Source: Mesorhizobium alhagi CCNWXJ12-2 (GTDB lineage: Bacteria; Pseudomonadota; Alphaproteobacteria; Rhizobiales; Rhizobiaceae). Taken from it: a DNA stretch of 64,000 nucleotides. Within the stretch, counting starts at the first letter, position 1. Each line of letters opens with the position of its first letter. The notes under the pieces were generated by a model. The model saw nothing but the letters and a program-made list of their open reading frames with translations, was not told where the DNA came from and did no database searches. The stretch covers positions 1-64,000 of the forward strand of contig NZ_AHAM01000149.1 of the NCBI RefSeq assembly GCF_000236565.1. The letters are read 5' to 3'. A program made the translations under genes and the position numbers. This document shows, piece by piece, positions 34,134-43,027 of the stretch.

Positions 34134-35473
34134 CTGGAATCGATCACACGCATAACCCCGAATTGCGAAGCTGGGTCGCTTCGGCCAATGGGCACGCGGA
34201 TTTCCCGATACAGAACCTGCCGTTCGGCGTATTCACCCCTCCTAACGAGCCTCCACGCGGCGGGGTCGCCATCGGCGACGAAATATTTGATCTTGTGCAG
34301 GCGGTTCGCGCCGGCCTCTTCGATGAGGAGACCGAGGCCGTGGCAGTTTGTGCCGCCGCGCCGTCCCTCAACGCATTTCTCCAGCTTGGAGCAGGACCGC
34401 GCCGCGCCTTGCGCGCACGGTTATCGGCGCTGCTGTCCGAAGAAAATGCCACGCTCGGCGGCCGCAGCGGCCTTCTGCACCGGGCTGCCGATTGCGTCTT
34501 GGGCCTGCCGGCCCAGATCGGCGACTACACGGATTTTTATGTCGGCATCCACCATGCGAGGCAGGTAGGCAAGCTGTTCCGGCCCGACAATCCACTATTG
34601 CCGAACTACAAATACGTTCCAATCGCCTATCACGGCAGAGCGTCCTCGATCGTCTCCTCTGGAACGCCTGTTCGCCGTCCCTTCGGACAATCCAAGCCTG
34701 CGGACAAGGAGCCGAAATTCGCGCCCACCGCACGGCTTGATTATGAGCTTGAGCTGGGGGTCTGGATCGGCACTGGCAACGGGCCTGGAGACCCGATCGG
34801 CATTGACAGGGCAAGCGAGCACATCGCCGGCTTCTGCCTGCTCAATGATTGGTCGGCGCGCGATATCCAGGCATGGGAATATCAGCCGCTCGGTCCGTTC
34901 CTCGCGAAGAATTTCGCGACGACCATCTCGAACTGGATCGTCACGCCCGAGGCGCTCGCCCCATTTCGAATTCCACAGCCGGAGCGACCCGCCGGAGATC
35001 CGGCGCCCCTGCCCTATCTGTTCAACGCCGAGGATCAACGGTGCGGCGGGATGGCCATCGAACTGGAAGTGCTGCTGACGACGACAAAGATGAGAGAGGA
35101 CGGGCTGCCCCCACATAAGCTCGGCCTGTCGAATACGCGCAACATGTACTGGACGGTGGCGCAGATGGTCGCCCATCACACGAGCAACGGCTGCAATCTT
35201 CGGGCGGGCGATTTAATGGGGTCCGGCACAATCTCCGGGCCGGCCAATGACCAGCGCGGAAGTCTGCTCGAAGCCACGGAGGGAGGCCGTGATCCGATTC
35301 GTCTACCTACAGGCGAAGAACGGACATTCCTGCTTGACGGCGACGAAATTCTGCTGCGCGCCCGCGCCGTCAAGAGCGGATTTGCAAGCATCGGCTTTGG
35401 CGAATGCCGCGGCGTAATCGTCGACGCCCCCACAATGCCTGGAAATGATGTCCAATGGAGAAATGTCAGATGA
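34130..35473 (+). CDS. fahA: fumarylacetoacetase (FAH)
   Basis: A 447-aa enzyme. The N-terminal SH3-like part has RSWVASANGHADFPIQNLPF, the usual FAH opening. The active site is visible: DFYVGIHHARQVGKLF (Asp, Tyr and catalytic His), YELELGVWIG (metal glutamates), LLNDWSARDIQAWEYQPLG and FLAKNF. It hydrolyses fumarylacetoacetate to fumarate and acetoacetate, normally in homogentisate and tyrosine breakdown. Here no homogentisate dioxygenase is nearby; it heads an operon with DoxX and a TRAP importer, so it may serve an imported aromatic or keto acid. I reject a TTG start at 34022 because the extra residues are not FAH-like. Confidence 0.93.
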   Translation: MTGIDHTHNPELRSWVASANGHADFPIQNLPFGVFTPPNEPPRGGVAIGDEIFDLVQAVRAGLFDEETEAVAVCAAAPSLNAFLQLGAGPRRALRARLSALLSEENATLGGRSGLLHRAADCVLGLPAQIGDYTDFYVGIHHARQVGKLFRPDNPLLPNYKYVPIAYHGRASSIVSSGTPVRRPFGQSKPADKEPKFAPTARLDYELELGVWIGTGNGPGDPIGIDRASEHIAGFCLLNDWSARDIQAWEYQPLGPFLAKNFATTISNWIVTPEALAPFRIPQPERPAGDPAPLPYLFNAEDQRCGGMAIELEVLLTTTKMREDGLPPHKLGLSNTRNMYWTVAQMVAHHTSNGCNLRAGDLMGSGTISGPANDQRGSLLEATEGGRDPIRLPTGEERTFLLDGDEILLRARAVKSGFASIGFGECRGVIVDAPTMPGNDVQWRNVR

Positions 35474-35856
35474 TGAGCAGCAATAATGGATGGGTGCTTC
35501 TGATAGGGCGCACCCTTCTCGCAGCCATATTTCTGTGGTCCGGCTTCGGAAAGGTCATGGCCTATGCGGGAACCACCGGCTACATGGAAAATTTCGGCGT
35601 CCCGGGCGCAATTCTTCCGGCGGCAATTGCGTTGGAGCTGGTCGGCGGTCTCTTGCTTCTCATTGGCTGGCGCACGCGCGAGGTGGCACTTATACTGGCG
35701 GCATTCTGCGTCGTGTCAGCCTTGATATTTCACACCGACTTCGCGGACCGCAACCAGATGATCCACTTCATGAAGAACCTGTCAATGGCGGGAGGCTTCC
35801 TGGCGCTCTTCGTTGCAGGCGCCGGCGCAATTTCGGCTGACGCGCGCAGAGCTTAA
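35470..35856 (+). CDS. DoxX family membrane protein
   Basis: A 128-aa four-helix inner-membrane protein. GRTLLAAIFLWSGFGKVMAY and ALELVGGLLLLIGWRTREVA are the DoxX signatures. The ATG overlaps the fahA stop as ATGATG. DoxX proteins are linked to redox and thiol homeostasis or to respiratory quinol oxidation, but the role in this operon is unknown. Confidence 0.88.
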   Translation: MMSSNNGWVLLIGRTLLAAIFLWSGFGKVMAYAGTTGYMENFGVPGAILPAAIALELVGGLLLLIGWRTREVALILAAFCVVSALIFHTDFADRNQMIHFMKNLSMAGGFLALFVAGAGAISADARRA

Positions 35857-35926
35857 ATATTCGACCGGCTTTTCGCCGCGACATCCGGGCGGAACACATA
35901 GGACACGCATTCCAAAGGGAGGAATC

Positions 35927-36982
35927 ATGGAACTGACACGTCGCAAATTCATGACGTATTCGGCCGTCGCCATGGCGGCTCCAGCTGTACTCCGCGTGAG
36001 TGGGGCGCGAGCGCAGGAGGCTACCGTGCTGCGACTGCATCACTATCTGCCGCCGGCCGCCAACTTCCCTTCGCTCGTGCTCGCGCCCTGGGCGAAAAAG
36101 ATCGAGGAAGAGAGCGGGCAGAAGCTGAAGGTCGAACTGTTTCCCGCCCTGCAACTGGGCGGAAAGCTGCCGCAGCTTTACGATCAGGCCAAGCATGGTG
36201 TGGTCGACATCGTCTGGACTCTGCCGGGAGCAACGCCTGGCCGTTTCCCGTCGATCGAGCCTTTCGAACTGCCGTTCGTGGCGGGCGCGAAAGGCATTCA
36301 AAATGCGCTCGCCTGCCAGGAATTTGCAGACAAACATCTCACCAAGGAAACCGCCGACGTGAAGCTGCTTTCCTGCTGGGCGCACGATGCCGGAGTTATT
36401 CACACCAACGCCGCCATCTCGTCCATGGACGACCTCAAGGGCCTGAAGTTGCGCAGCCCAACGCGCCTCGCGGGCGAGGCCCTTGCGGCGCTTGGCGCCA
36501 CGCCTGTCGGCATGCCGCTGCCGCAAGTGCCCGAAGCGCTGGCGCAAAAGGCGATCGACGGCTGCGTTATTCCATGGGAGGTTGTTCCGAGCCTCAAGAT
36601 CGACCAGCTGACCAGGATACACACCCAGATCCCCGGCTCGCCCACCCTCTACACGGCCACCTTTTTCCTGGCAATGAACCTCAATCGCTACAACGGTTTA
36701 CCCGACGATCTGAAAGCAGTCATTGACAACAATTCCGGCAAGAGCTTTGCCGCCTTGGCTGGCAAGATGTGGGACGATGTCGGCGCGGATGTGCTCTCCA
36801 AGATCCAGTCCGATGGCTCGAGCCAAGTCGCAACCATTTCGGAAGACGAAAAGAAGAAGTGGATCGATGCCACCAAGCCGGCCCAGGACAAATGGGTCGA
36901 GGAAATGAAGGCAAAGGGCATTGACGGCGCAGCGCTTGTCGATGAAGTGCGCACGCTTGTGGCCAAACACGCCAATGGTTGA
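35927..36982 (+). CDS. TRAP transporter substrate-binding protein, DctP family
   Basis: A 351-aa periplasmic binding protein. MELTRRKFMTYSAVAMAAPA is a twin-arginine type signal ending near ARA-QE. DLKGLKLRSPTRLAGEALAALG contains the arginine that anchors a substrate carboxylate in DctP proteins, and PLPQVPEALAQKAIDG is another family block. GGGAGGA precedes the ATG. It should capture an organic acid for the DctQM permease encoded next. Confidence 0.94.
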   Translation: MELTRRKFMTYSAVAMAAPAVLRVSGARAQEATVLRLHHYLPPAANFPSLVLAPWAKKIEEESGQKLKVELFPALQLGGKLPQLYDQAKHGVVDIVWTLPGATPGRFPSIEPFELPFVAGAKGIQNALACQEFADKHLTKETADVKLLSCWAHDAGVIHTNAAISSMDDLKGLKLRSPTRLAGEALAALGATPVGMPLPQVPEALAQKAIDGCVIPWEVVPSLKIDQLTRIHTQIPGSPTLYTATFFLAMNLNRYNGLPDDLKAVIDNNSGKSFAALAGKMWDDVGADVLSKIQSDGSSQVATISEDEKKKWIDATKPAQDKWVEEMKAKGIDGAALVDEVRTLVAKHANG

Positions 36983-37045
36983 CGCTTGACCCCACGGGGC
37001 GGCTCCGTGGCAGGCCCGCCCGTTCAAATCCGAAGGAGGCAGGCG

Positions 37046-37546
37046 ATGAATGAATCTGGAAGCGGCCGCCGGATAGAGCGGCTGCTTTGGCGGTTTGCCG
37101 GCGCGCTGGCCATAGCCGGGGGCATCGTGACACTTTCTTCCGCGGTGCTGGTGACGCTGAGCGTGATTGGCCGCTGGCAGTTCAACGCGACGGTGCCCGC
37201 CGACTACGAACTGGTAGAGATCAGCGTTGCCGTCTCGGTTTTCGCCTATCTGTCTTACGCTCAGCTTCGGAACGGCCACATCATGGTCGATACCTTCACC
37301 AGCCGTCTGCCACGGGCCGTCAACGCGGCGATTGACGCCCTCTGGAGCCTTGTGCTCGCGGCGTTTCTCGGTTTTTTCACTTGGGGGCTTGTCAGCGGGG
37401 GCATTGAAGCGCGCGACGCCAGCGAGACCCTTGTGCAGCTCACTTGGCCAATTTGGCCCGTCTATATGGTCTGCGCGGTGCTCTGCGGCTTCGCCTGCCT
37501 GATGGCGCTCGCCACCGCCTTTCTTCGCCTGGGTCGACCCCAATGA
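37046..37546 (+). CDS. TRAP transporter small permease, DctQ family
   Basis: A 166-aa protein with four membrane helices; VIGRWQFNATVPADYELVEI and AQLRNGHIMVDTF are DctQ hallmarks. The start MNESGSGRRIERL follows GGAGG; the frame extends upstream without support. Its stop overlaps the large subunit start by 4 bp. Confidence 0.92.
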   Translation: MNESGSGRRIERLLWRFAGALAIAGGIVTLSSAVLVTLSVIGRWQFNATVPADYELVEISVAVSVFAYLSYAQLRNGHIMVDTFTSRLPRAVNAAIDALWSLVLAAFLGFFTWGLVSGGIEARDASETLVQLTWPIWPVYMVCAVLCGFACLMALATAFLRLGRPQ

Positions 37547-38988
37547 GCGGCTTCGCCATTGCCTGCTGGGGTTTCGTCGCCATGTTGGCGCTGATCACGC
37601 TGCGCATGCCGATCGCGCTGTCCATGCTGGTCGTGGGCGCGGCCGGTTATGCCTGGCTGTCCAGCCCCAGCGCCCTTTTCTACTACCTTCAGACGAACAG
37701 CTATCACCAGTTTGCCAGCTACACGCTGTCGGTCATCCCCCTCTTTATTATGATGGGCGCCTTGGCAGAACGCTCCGGCATGGCCGCGACGCTATTCAAG
37801 GCCGCCGAGCGCCGTGCCGCGGGCTTCCGTGGCGGGTTGCCGATGGCGGTAATCCTGGCCTGCACGGCGTTCGGCGCGATCTGCGGTTCGTCGGTGGCAA
37901 CGACCGCGACTTTCGGGCGTGCTGCGCTGCCCGAGATGCGCCGCGCCAAGGTGGATGCGGGCTTTGCCACGGGCACGATTGCCGCCGGCGGCTCGCTCGG
38001 CATCCTCATTCCTCCGTCGGTCATCCTGGTCGTCTATGCCATCACGGCCGAACAGAACATCGCGAAGCTGTTCCAGGCGGCGCTGGTCCCGGGGCTTTTG
38101 GCGGCTGTGTTCTATTGCATCGCCATCGCCATCGTGGTCCACCGCCGGCCCGAACTCGCTCCGCCGGTGGTTTCCAACGAGGTATTCGCGCCGACACTGC
38201 CGGCGGCCTGGACCGCACCGGCTGGCGCCGCGGTTATCGTTGCGGCCCTGGTGTTGTACTTTTTGGGTTGGGCGACCATCGCCGGCGCAATTCTCATGGC
38301 TCTGATCGGTCTGCTCCTCATATTCGCCGACCCGGAAATCCTGCCCGCGGCGGGAATCGCGATCACCGTAGTCGGCGGCATCTATGGCGGCATCTTCACA
38401 CCGACCGAGGGCGCTGCCGTCGGCGTCGTGATCATGCTGATCCAGGGATTGCTGCAGCGACGTCTCGGTCGGGTGAAGATCGTCGAAGCCTTGCGGCAAA
38501 CCGCGGAGACGACGGCCATGATTTTCCTCGTCCTTCTGGGGGCGGAAGTGTTTGGCGCGTTCCTCGCCCTGTCGCAGATGCCAACAACACTCGCCCAGAT
38601 GATTGCCGGATCGGGCCTGTCTGCCTGGCTGATACTGAGCCTGATGTTGCTGAGCTATATTGTGCTCGGCGCGATCATGGATGAACTCGCGATGATCCTG
38701 CTCACCTTGCCGATCTTTATCCCAATCGTCCTGTCGCTCGACTTTGGAATGGGCGCGGAGGATGTGGCAATCTGGTTCGGCATGCTGATCCTTGTGGTGG
38801 TGGCCATCGGGCTCACCGCCCCGCCGATCGGGCTCAACGTTTTCGTCATCAACAAGATCGCGTCGGACGTACCGCTGACCCAGACCTATCGCGGCGTACT
38901 GCCCTTCATAGCCGCCGACATCGTCCGGCTTGTCGTTGTGACTGCCTTCCCCGTCCTCTCATTCTGGCTGGTTCATGCGCTAAACTGA
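37543..38988 (+). CDS. TRAP transporter large permease, DctM family
   Basis: A 481-aa subunit with about 12 helices. Family motifs: SVIPLFIMMGALAERSGMA, GAICGSSVATTATFG, GGSLGILIPPSVILVVYAI and EGAAVGVVIMLI. It carries substrate with sodium symport in the DctQM complex. Start MSGFAIACWGF overlaps the dctQ stop (ATGA). Last gene of the fahA operon. Confidence 0.94.
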   Translation: MSGFAIACWGFVAMLALITLRMPIALSMLVVGAAGYAWLSSPSALFYYLQTNSYHQFASYTLSVIPLFIMMGALAERSGMAATLFKAAERRAAGFRGGLPMAVILACTAFGAICGSSVATTATFGRAALPEMRRAKVDAGFATGTIAAGGSLGILIPPSVILVVYAITAEQNIAKLFQAALVPGLLAAVFYCIAIAIVVHRRPELAPPVVSNEVFAPTLPAAWTAPAGAAVIVAALVLYFLGWATIAGAILMALIGLLLIFADPEILPAAGIAITVVGGIYGGIFTPTEGAAVGVVIMLIQGLLQRRLGRVKIVEALRQTAETTAMIFLVLLGAEVFGAFLALSQMPTTLAQMIAGSGLSAWLILSLMLLSYIVLGAIMDELAMILLTLPIFIPIVLSLDFGMGAEDVAIWFGMLILVVVAIGLTAPPIGLNVFVINKIASDVPLTQTYRGVLPFIAADIVRLVVVTAFPVLSFWLVHALN

Positions 38989-39362
38989 TCCAGCCGCTGG
39001 TCGACGGTATCTGGCCCGCGGACATTTCAATTGCCGCGTTTGGCGCGCTCTGGAGCGCTGCCTTTTGTTGCTACGCCACGCTGAATAACTCTCCGCCTGG
39101 CTCGACGGTGGCCCCGGCGACTACCACGACGAACAGCCGTGACCGATCCTCGGCCCTCCATCGAAAGCCAGATCGCACTGCTGGACCAGATCGGGCAGTA
39201 TCCGAACGGACGGTCGAAATCCGAGGATGTCCATACGACCAAAGTCCTTGGTCTTTTCGGCGGCCGAACGCCCCAAGCTCGCGGCACCTTGCGCCTGAAC
39301 GGACTATGGGGAGCGCGACTCACGCCAAGGGTAGACAGCGAGGCGAGGCTGCGCTGCAGCCG
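38989..39362. other. 374-bp convergent gap without a recognised gene
   Basis: A GTG-started frame (39139-39447, with SIESQIALLDQIGQYPNGRS) runs into the DUF2235 gene on the opposite strand and then becomes arginine-rich; I do not call it. No T-tract terminator was found after dctM. Confidence 0.35.
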
Positions 39363-39384
39363 CCGTCGCCTCATGAGGCGACGG
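39363..39384. terminator. 22-bp perfect palindrome containing the DUF2235 stop codon
   Basis: CCGTCGCCTCATGAGGCGACGG is its own reverse complement. The TGA stop of the DUF2235 gene lies at its centre (39371-39373, minus strand). It would fold as a tight hairpin in RNA from either strand. There is no T-run, so it may be a factor-dependent terminator, a stability element or a protein site. Confidence 0.6.
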
Positions 39385-40762
39385 AAGCTTTGTAATGATG
39401 CTTCACCAGCTCATGGTCCCGCAAGGCTTCGGGCCGGTAAGGCTTAAGTATGTTGTACTGCAGCACTTCGGGCAGCTCGAAGCGGTCGATAACGGATTGG
39501 TGCAACGCCGCATCGGGACGAATCTTGCGGACCCGAGTTCGGGTGTGCCTGTAGATGCCGGTCCTTTTCTCGTCATGCTGCGGGCCGGCTGCATCGGGGA
39601 AAAGGCTCAACCAGGCCTGGTCGTGGATCAGTCCGACGGCCGCCGCGGCGTCCAGCATCCATTTGAGCGCCGTGTCCGAAAGGCGTGAATCGTTTTCCGA
39701 ATAGCTGCCCCCGACATCGGAATGGTTCCCGGCGAACCAGACCTGCTCAAATCTCTTGAGACCGTTGTCATCAGCTCCCTCGTCGCCCATCCACCGAACC
39801 GGGTTGAATTCGGCACGGTTCTCGTCGATCGAGATCGCGTGTCGGGCATAGGGGACTCGCGACGACAGCCTGAAATCGTGAAATCTCATGCGGAATTCGG
39901 TCCAGTGCCTGGTCTGGCGGGCGCTGTAGCCCGGCAAGGGGCCGGGAGCCTTCAGGTGTTCGCCTGCGTACCATATCGCGGCGAGGACAATGGCAAGGCC
40001 GCCCAGAACTCCCGTCCACCAAAGAAACGAGAAGGCAAAGAACGACAGTACCCAGGCCGCAGCCATGAGGATGGCGGCCAGCAAGGCCATAAGCATGCCG
40101 AGCGCCTGCGGATTGGCCAGCGAAGCGATAGTGTCGAACACCCCGATGAAATATGGAACGGTGTTCGACATATCGCCGTCGCCCGATCCGTACTTCCCCC
40201 TGAATTGCGCGGCCAGCAGGTCCCGCTGTTCCAGGCGCATCAGCTGTTCGGGAGTGGCTTTGTCCCGATATCTTGAACTTGTGAACTGGTAGACGTCCTT
40301 CACCGCCTCCTTTGCGATACGGATGGTCGAGTTTTCATCGCGCAGGAGCGGCGTACCGTCCGGCATTCGGGTCGGCACCCCGCAATAGGTGAGTACCCCG
40401 CCTAGCGCCCTGACCGTATACGCCCCGCGGCTGAACCCGAACAGGAAGATCCTGTCTCCCGGCCTCCACATCCTTATGATGGCCGCGTAGCACTGGATCA
40501 TGTTCAAGGTCAGACCGAGCCCGGTTGCCTGGCTGACGAGGTTGTGGAGACGGCGGAACAGCTTGAGGAAGACATTGCCTTCGATGGGTTCGGTGCCGAC
40601 GCCGGGGTCGTAGAAGGCCAGCTGTTCAGCGGGATTGACCGAATACTCTGGCCCGCATCGGGTCGCCCGGTAGAGCTTGTAGATGTTGCTCCGGTTCTCG
40701 TCGAAAAAGATTCCGCCGCGCTGTCCCGTTCCGTCCGCGAAAACAACAATGTTTCTTGGCAT
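39371..40762 (-). CDS. DUF2235 alpha/beta-hydrolase with two membrane helices (Tle1-like lipase fold)
   Basis: 463 aa. The start IVVFADGTGQRGG is the DUF2235 signature, with the nucleophile elbow FLFGFSRGAYTVR (S112), the acid in FIGVFDTIASL (D210) and the histidine in WFAGNHSDVGGSY (H347), the catalytic triad of Tle1-type phospholipases. Two hydrophobic helices at about 219-265 lie between acid and histidine and would tether it to a membrane. GAGGATGCG precedes the ATG. Last of four same-strand genes of the proposed lysis cassette, 90 bp after the holin-muralytic fusion. No VgrG, PAAR or immunity gene is seen beside it. Confidence 0.9.
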   Translation of the reverse strand: MPRNIVVFADGTGQRGGIFFDENRSNIYKLYRATRCGPEYSVNPAEQLAFYDPGVGTEPIEGNVFLKLFRRLHNLVSQATGLGLTLNMIQCYAAIIRMWRPGDRIFLFGFSRGAYTVRALGGVLTYCGVPTRMPDGTPLLRDENSTIRIAKEAVKDVYQFTSSRYRDKATPEQLMRLEQRDLLAAQFRGKYGSGDGDMSNTVPYFIGVFDTIASLANPQALGMLMALLAAILMAAAWVLSFFAFSFLWWTGVLGGLAIVLAAIWYAGEHLKAPGPLPGYSARQTRHWTEFRMRFHDFRLSSRVPYARHAISIDENRAEFNPVRWMGDEGADDNGLKRFEQVWFAGNHSDVGGSYSENDSRLSDTALKWMLDAAAAVGLIHDQAWLSLFPDAAGPQHDEKRTGIYRHTRTRVRKIRPDAALHQSVIDRFELPEVLQYNILKPYRPEALRDHELVKHHYKASVAS

Positions 40763-40852
40763 CGCATCCTCGCCGAGCAGCCCTACGGCTGGCGTTCCAA
40801 TCCTCGATATCTTCAGGCTGGAACGCCAGCCTCCCGAATCCGGCGCGATTGA

Positions 40853-42943
40853 CTATTCCATTTCGCCGGGCCGGATGATCCTGGCCACTTCGAAGTGCAT
40901 ACCGTCCGGCCGCTTGTTGAAATGGCCGCCCCAGGCGAATCCGAACCGGCTTGCTATGGGAACCAATTCTCGCACACAGCCTTTCGCTCCAATCTCCGCC
41001 GGCTCCCGGCCGAGCGGATTGAACTGAGCGTTGATGTCGAAGGCCGTTCCAAACGCATGATTGCTCAGGGTTCTCGTGCTTCCCCGGATAAAGCGCGGCA
41101 CAAATGAGCCGTCAAAGGTCAGGATGCGGTCCAGAAGCCCCTCTTTCTCCCACTGCAGCCACATTGCGATCAGTTGATCGGCAGCCAATTTGTGGAATTC
41201 GAACTCAAGCGGACCGTTCCGGCCAAGGACGGACTTAACCGGGATGCTGACCTTGGCGATGTTCTTCTCCGGCCAATCGTTTGTGATCCGAATGTTTTCT
41301 TTGTTTCCCGGCTTCGGATCGGCAACAAACGTGAAGGTACCAAAAAGTCTTTGACGTTCCGCAGTGCCAACGAGCGGAGAAAGGTTGGAGCGCGGTGCAG
41401 AGCCGGCCAGTTCCACATTGGGGCTCCGACCGCCCATCGCGGACGCAAAACTGGGCACGGCCGGGTCGGTCGCCCAACCATCTTCCATCGCCACGACCAT
41501 GCAATCCGAGAACCAGGCTACGAACTTGTCTATGTGCTTGCCAGTCCCGCGAGGATGGCAAACAAGCTTCCACCGATTGGCGTCTGCTTCGTCACGACGC
41601 AGCGATCCGGCGTTGTATGCGGCTGCAACCAGAGGAGGATCGAACCATGTCGAGCCTCTCTGCTGGGCGATGTAGGCCGTTCCTGCTTCGATAGAGGTCC
41701 GGGGGTCGAGCAAGTCGTCGCTGCGCAAATTCTTTCTTCCGGTAGCGCTGCGGGCCGTGGCCACGAGTGTCTGCATCAAGCCGACGCTCTCGTCATTGAT
41801 CTTCGGTTCCGGCCGTCGTGCATTTGAATCGCCCGAACTCTCGGTCGCGATTGTGGCGACGATCAACTCCACGGGAACGCCGTATTGCTTTGCAGCCGCA
41901 GCGCAAAGCGCTCCATAACGCTGCCAGATGGTTCGAACGGTCGTAGGCTTCCCGGGCGTTCCCTGGGCCGGCGCTCCATCGATCGAGACACCCCTCGGTG
42001 AAAGCGCCCAGCTTACGCCGTCAGGAAAATGGCGGTGAGGCTTCAACAGACCCGGGAGAAGTTCGTCCAACAGGCCAGGAGCAGCCGGCTTGACGGGATC
42101 TCCGGCCGGTTCGCTGTCAGGCTCTTTCTCCGGAATGACCGGCTTTGAAGGCGGTGGTAGATCAACGGTGGAGGAGCGCCGAACGACAACGTCCGTCGCC
42201 CTGTCGAGGACTTCCGAGGCCTGAGCGGACTGTCTGGTCTGAATTTGGGCGACGAGCTCATCCTTCGAACGAGAACCCTGGGAGGACCCGAGCCAGAAGC
42301 TCATGACTGTCGCAAATGCTGCCGTCAGCGTTCCAACACAGATATTTATTATCTGAAGAACAAAATCACTGCGTATCGGAGCAGCCGTTGAAAATTGAGC
42401 TTCGGTTAAATTGGCAAGCCCCATACCGGCGGGAACTACAGGCAGCGAGGTCAATTCAAGACTGTTTTTGTTGAATATGAACAGGCCCAGTACGACAAAG
42501 AAGCCGACCGTCACTATCATGGAAAGGGTTGGGGCAACCCACGCCACAGGCGATTGCCCAGAACTCAGGTCTCTTTGCAGAATTCGCGCTCCGCTGCGGT
42601 CCTCCCCGTCGACCCGACGGCTGTCGAGCTCCGTTTGACGCCTTTGCCCCTCGAACTCGGCGCGAACCTTTAGATCCGCGAGCGCGGCTTCGCGCTGGCG
42701 CTGCTCGTCGTCGAGCCGAACTTTGGTCTCCTCGAGGGCGATCTGCGCCAGTTTCTCGCGCAGGCTCTCCGCAGTCTGCGGGTTTTGGGTCAACTGCTGT
42801 TGTGCCTGGACGGGATCTTTGGTCTTGACGGAATCGGTCACCGCTCTGGTGACGCGATCTGCTACCGTCCCGGCGCGATCACCTGCGATTGCCTTTATTA
42901 TTTCAGGAAACAGAGTTGCAGCAATTGCGATAAGGGGGCTCAT
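40853..42943 (-). CDS. three-module envelope-lysis protein: holin-like membrane domain, lytic transglycosylase, M15-type peptidase
   Basis: 696 aa. Residues 1-110 (LFPEIIKAIAGDRAGTVADR, LREKLAQIALEETKV) resemble the GTA-type three-TM holin family, followed by helices at about 133-157 and 194-218. After a proline-rich linker (260-300), residues 340-470 form a lysozyme-like SLT domain with catalytic E368 (ATIATESSGD), GLMQ at 388-391 and AAAYNAGS at 440-447. Residues 600-690 form an M15/VanY-like zinc peptidase with ligands H629 and D636 (SNHAFGTAFDIN) and H683 (DGMHFEV). One polypeptide therefore combines membrane insertion with glycan- and peptide-cleaving activities. GAGGAAG precedes the ATG. 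The holin assignment is the least certain part. Confidence 0.85.
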   Translation of the reverse strand: MSPLIAIAATLFPEIIKAIAGDRAGTVADRVTRAVTDSVKTKDPVQAQQQLTQNPQTAESLREKLAQIALEETKVRLDDEQRQREAALADLKVRAEFEGQRRQTELDSRRVDGEDRSGARILQRDLSSGQSPVAWVAPTLSMIVTVGFFVVLGLFIFNKNSLELTSLPVVPAGMGLANLTEAQFSTAAPIRSDFVLQIINICVGTLTAAFATVMSFWLGSSQGSRSKDELVAQIQTRQSAQASEVLDRATDVVVRRSSTVDLPPPSKPVIPEKEPDSEPAGDPVKPAAPGLLDELLPGLLKPHRHFPDGVSWALSPRGVSIDGAPAQGTPGKPTTVRTIWQRYGALCAAAAKQYGVPVELIVATIATESSGDSNARRPEPKINDESVGLMQTLVATARSATGRKNLRSDDLLDPRTSIEAGTAYIAQQRGSTWFDPPLVAAAYNAGSLRRDEADANRWKLVCHPRGTGKHIDKFVAWFSDCMVVAMEDGWATDPAVPSFASAMGGRSPNVELAGSAPRSNLSPLVGTAERQRLFGTFTFVADPKPGNKENIRITNDWPEKNIAKVSIPVKSVLGRNGPLEFEFHKLAADQLIAMWLQWEKEGLLDRILTFDGSFVPRFIRGSTRTLSNHAFGTAFDINAQFNPLGREPAEIGAKGCVRELVPIASRFGFAWGGHFNKRPDGMHFEVARIIRPGEME

Positions 42944-43027
42944 GGCTCTTCCTCGCAGAAAATTGGGTTGCGATTGCCGAGGTGCTGGCCCCAGCCAGAC
43001 CTCGGGGCTGTTGACGCACGCTTCGGC

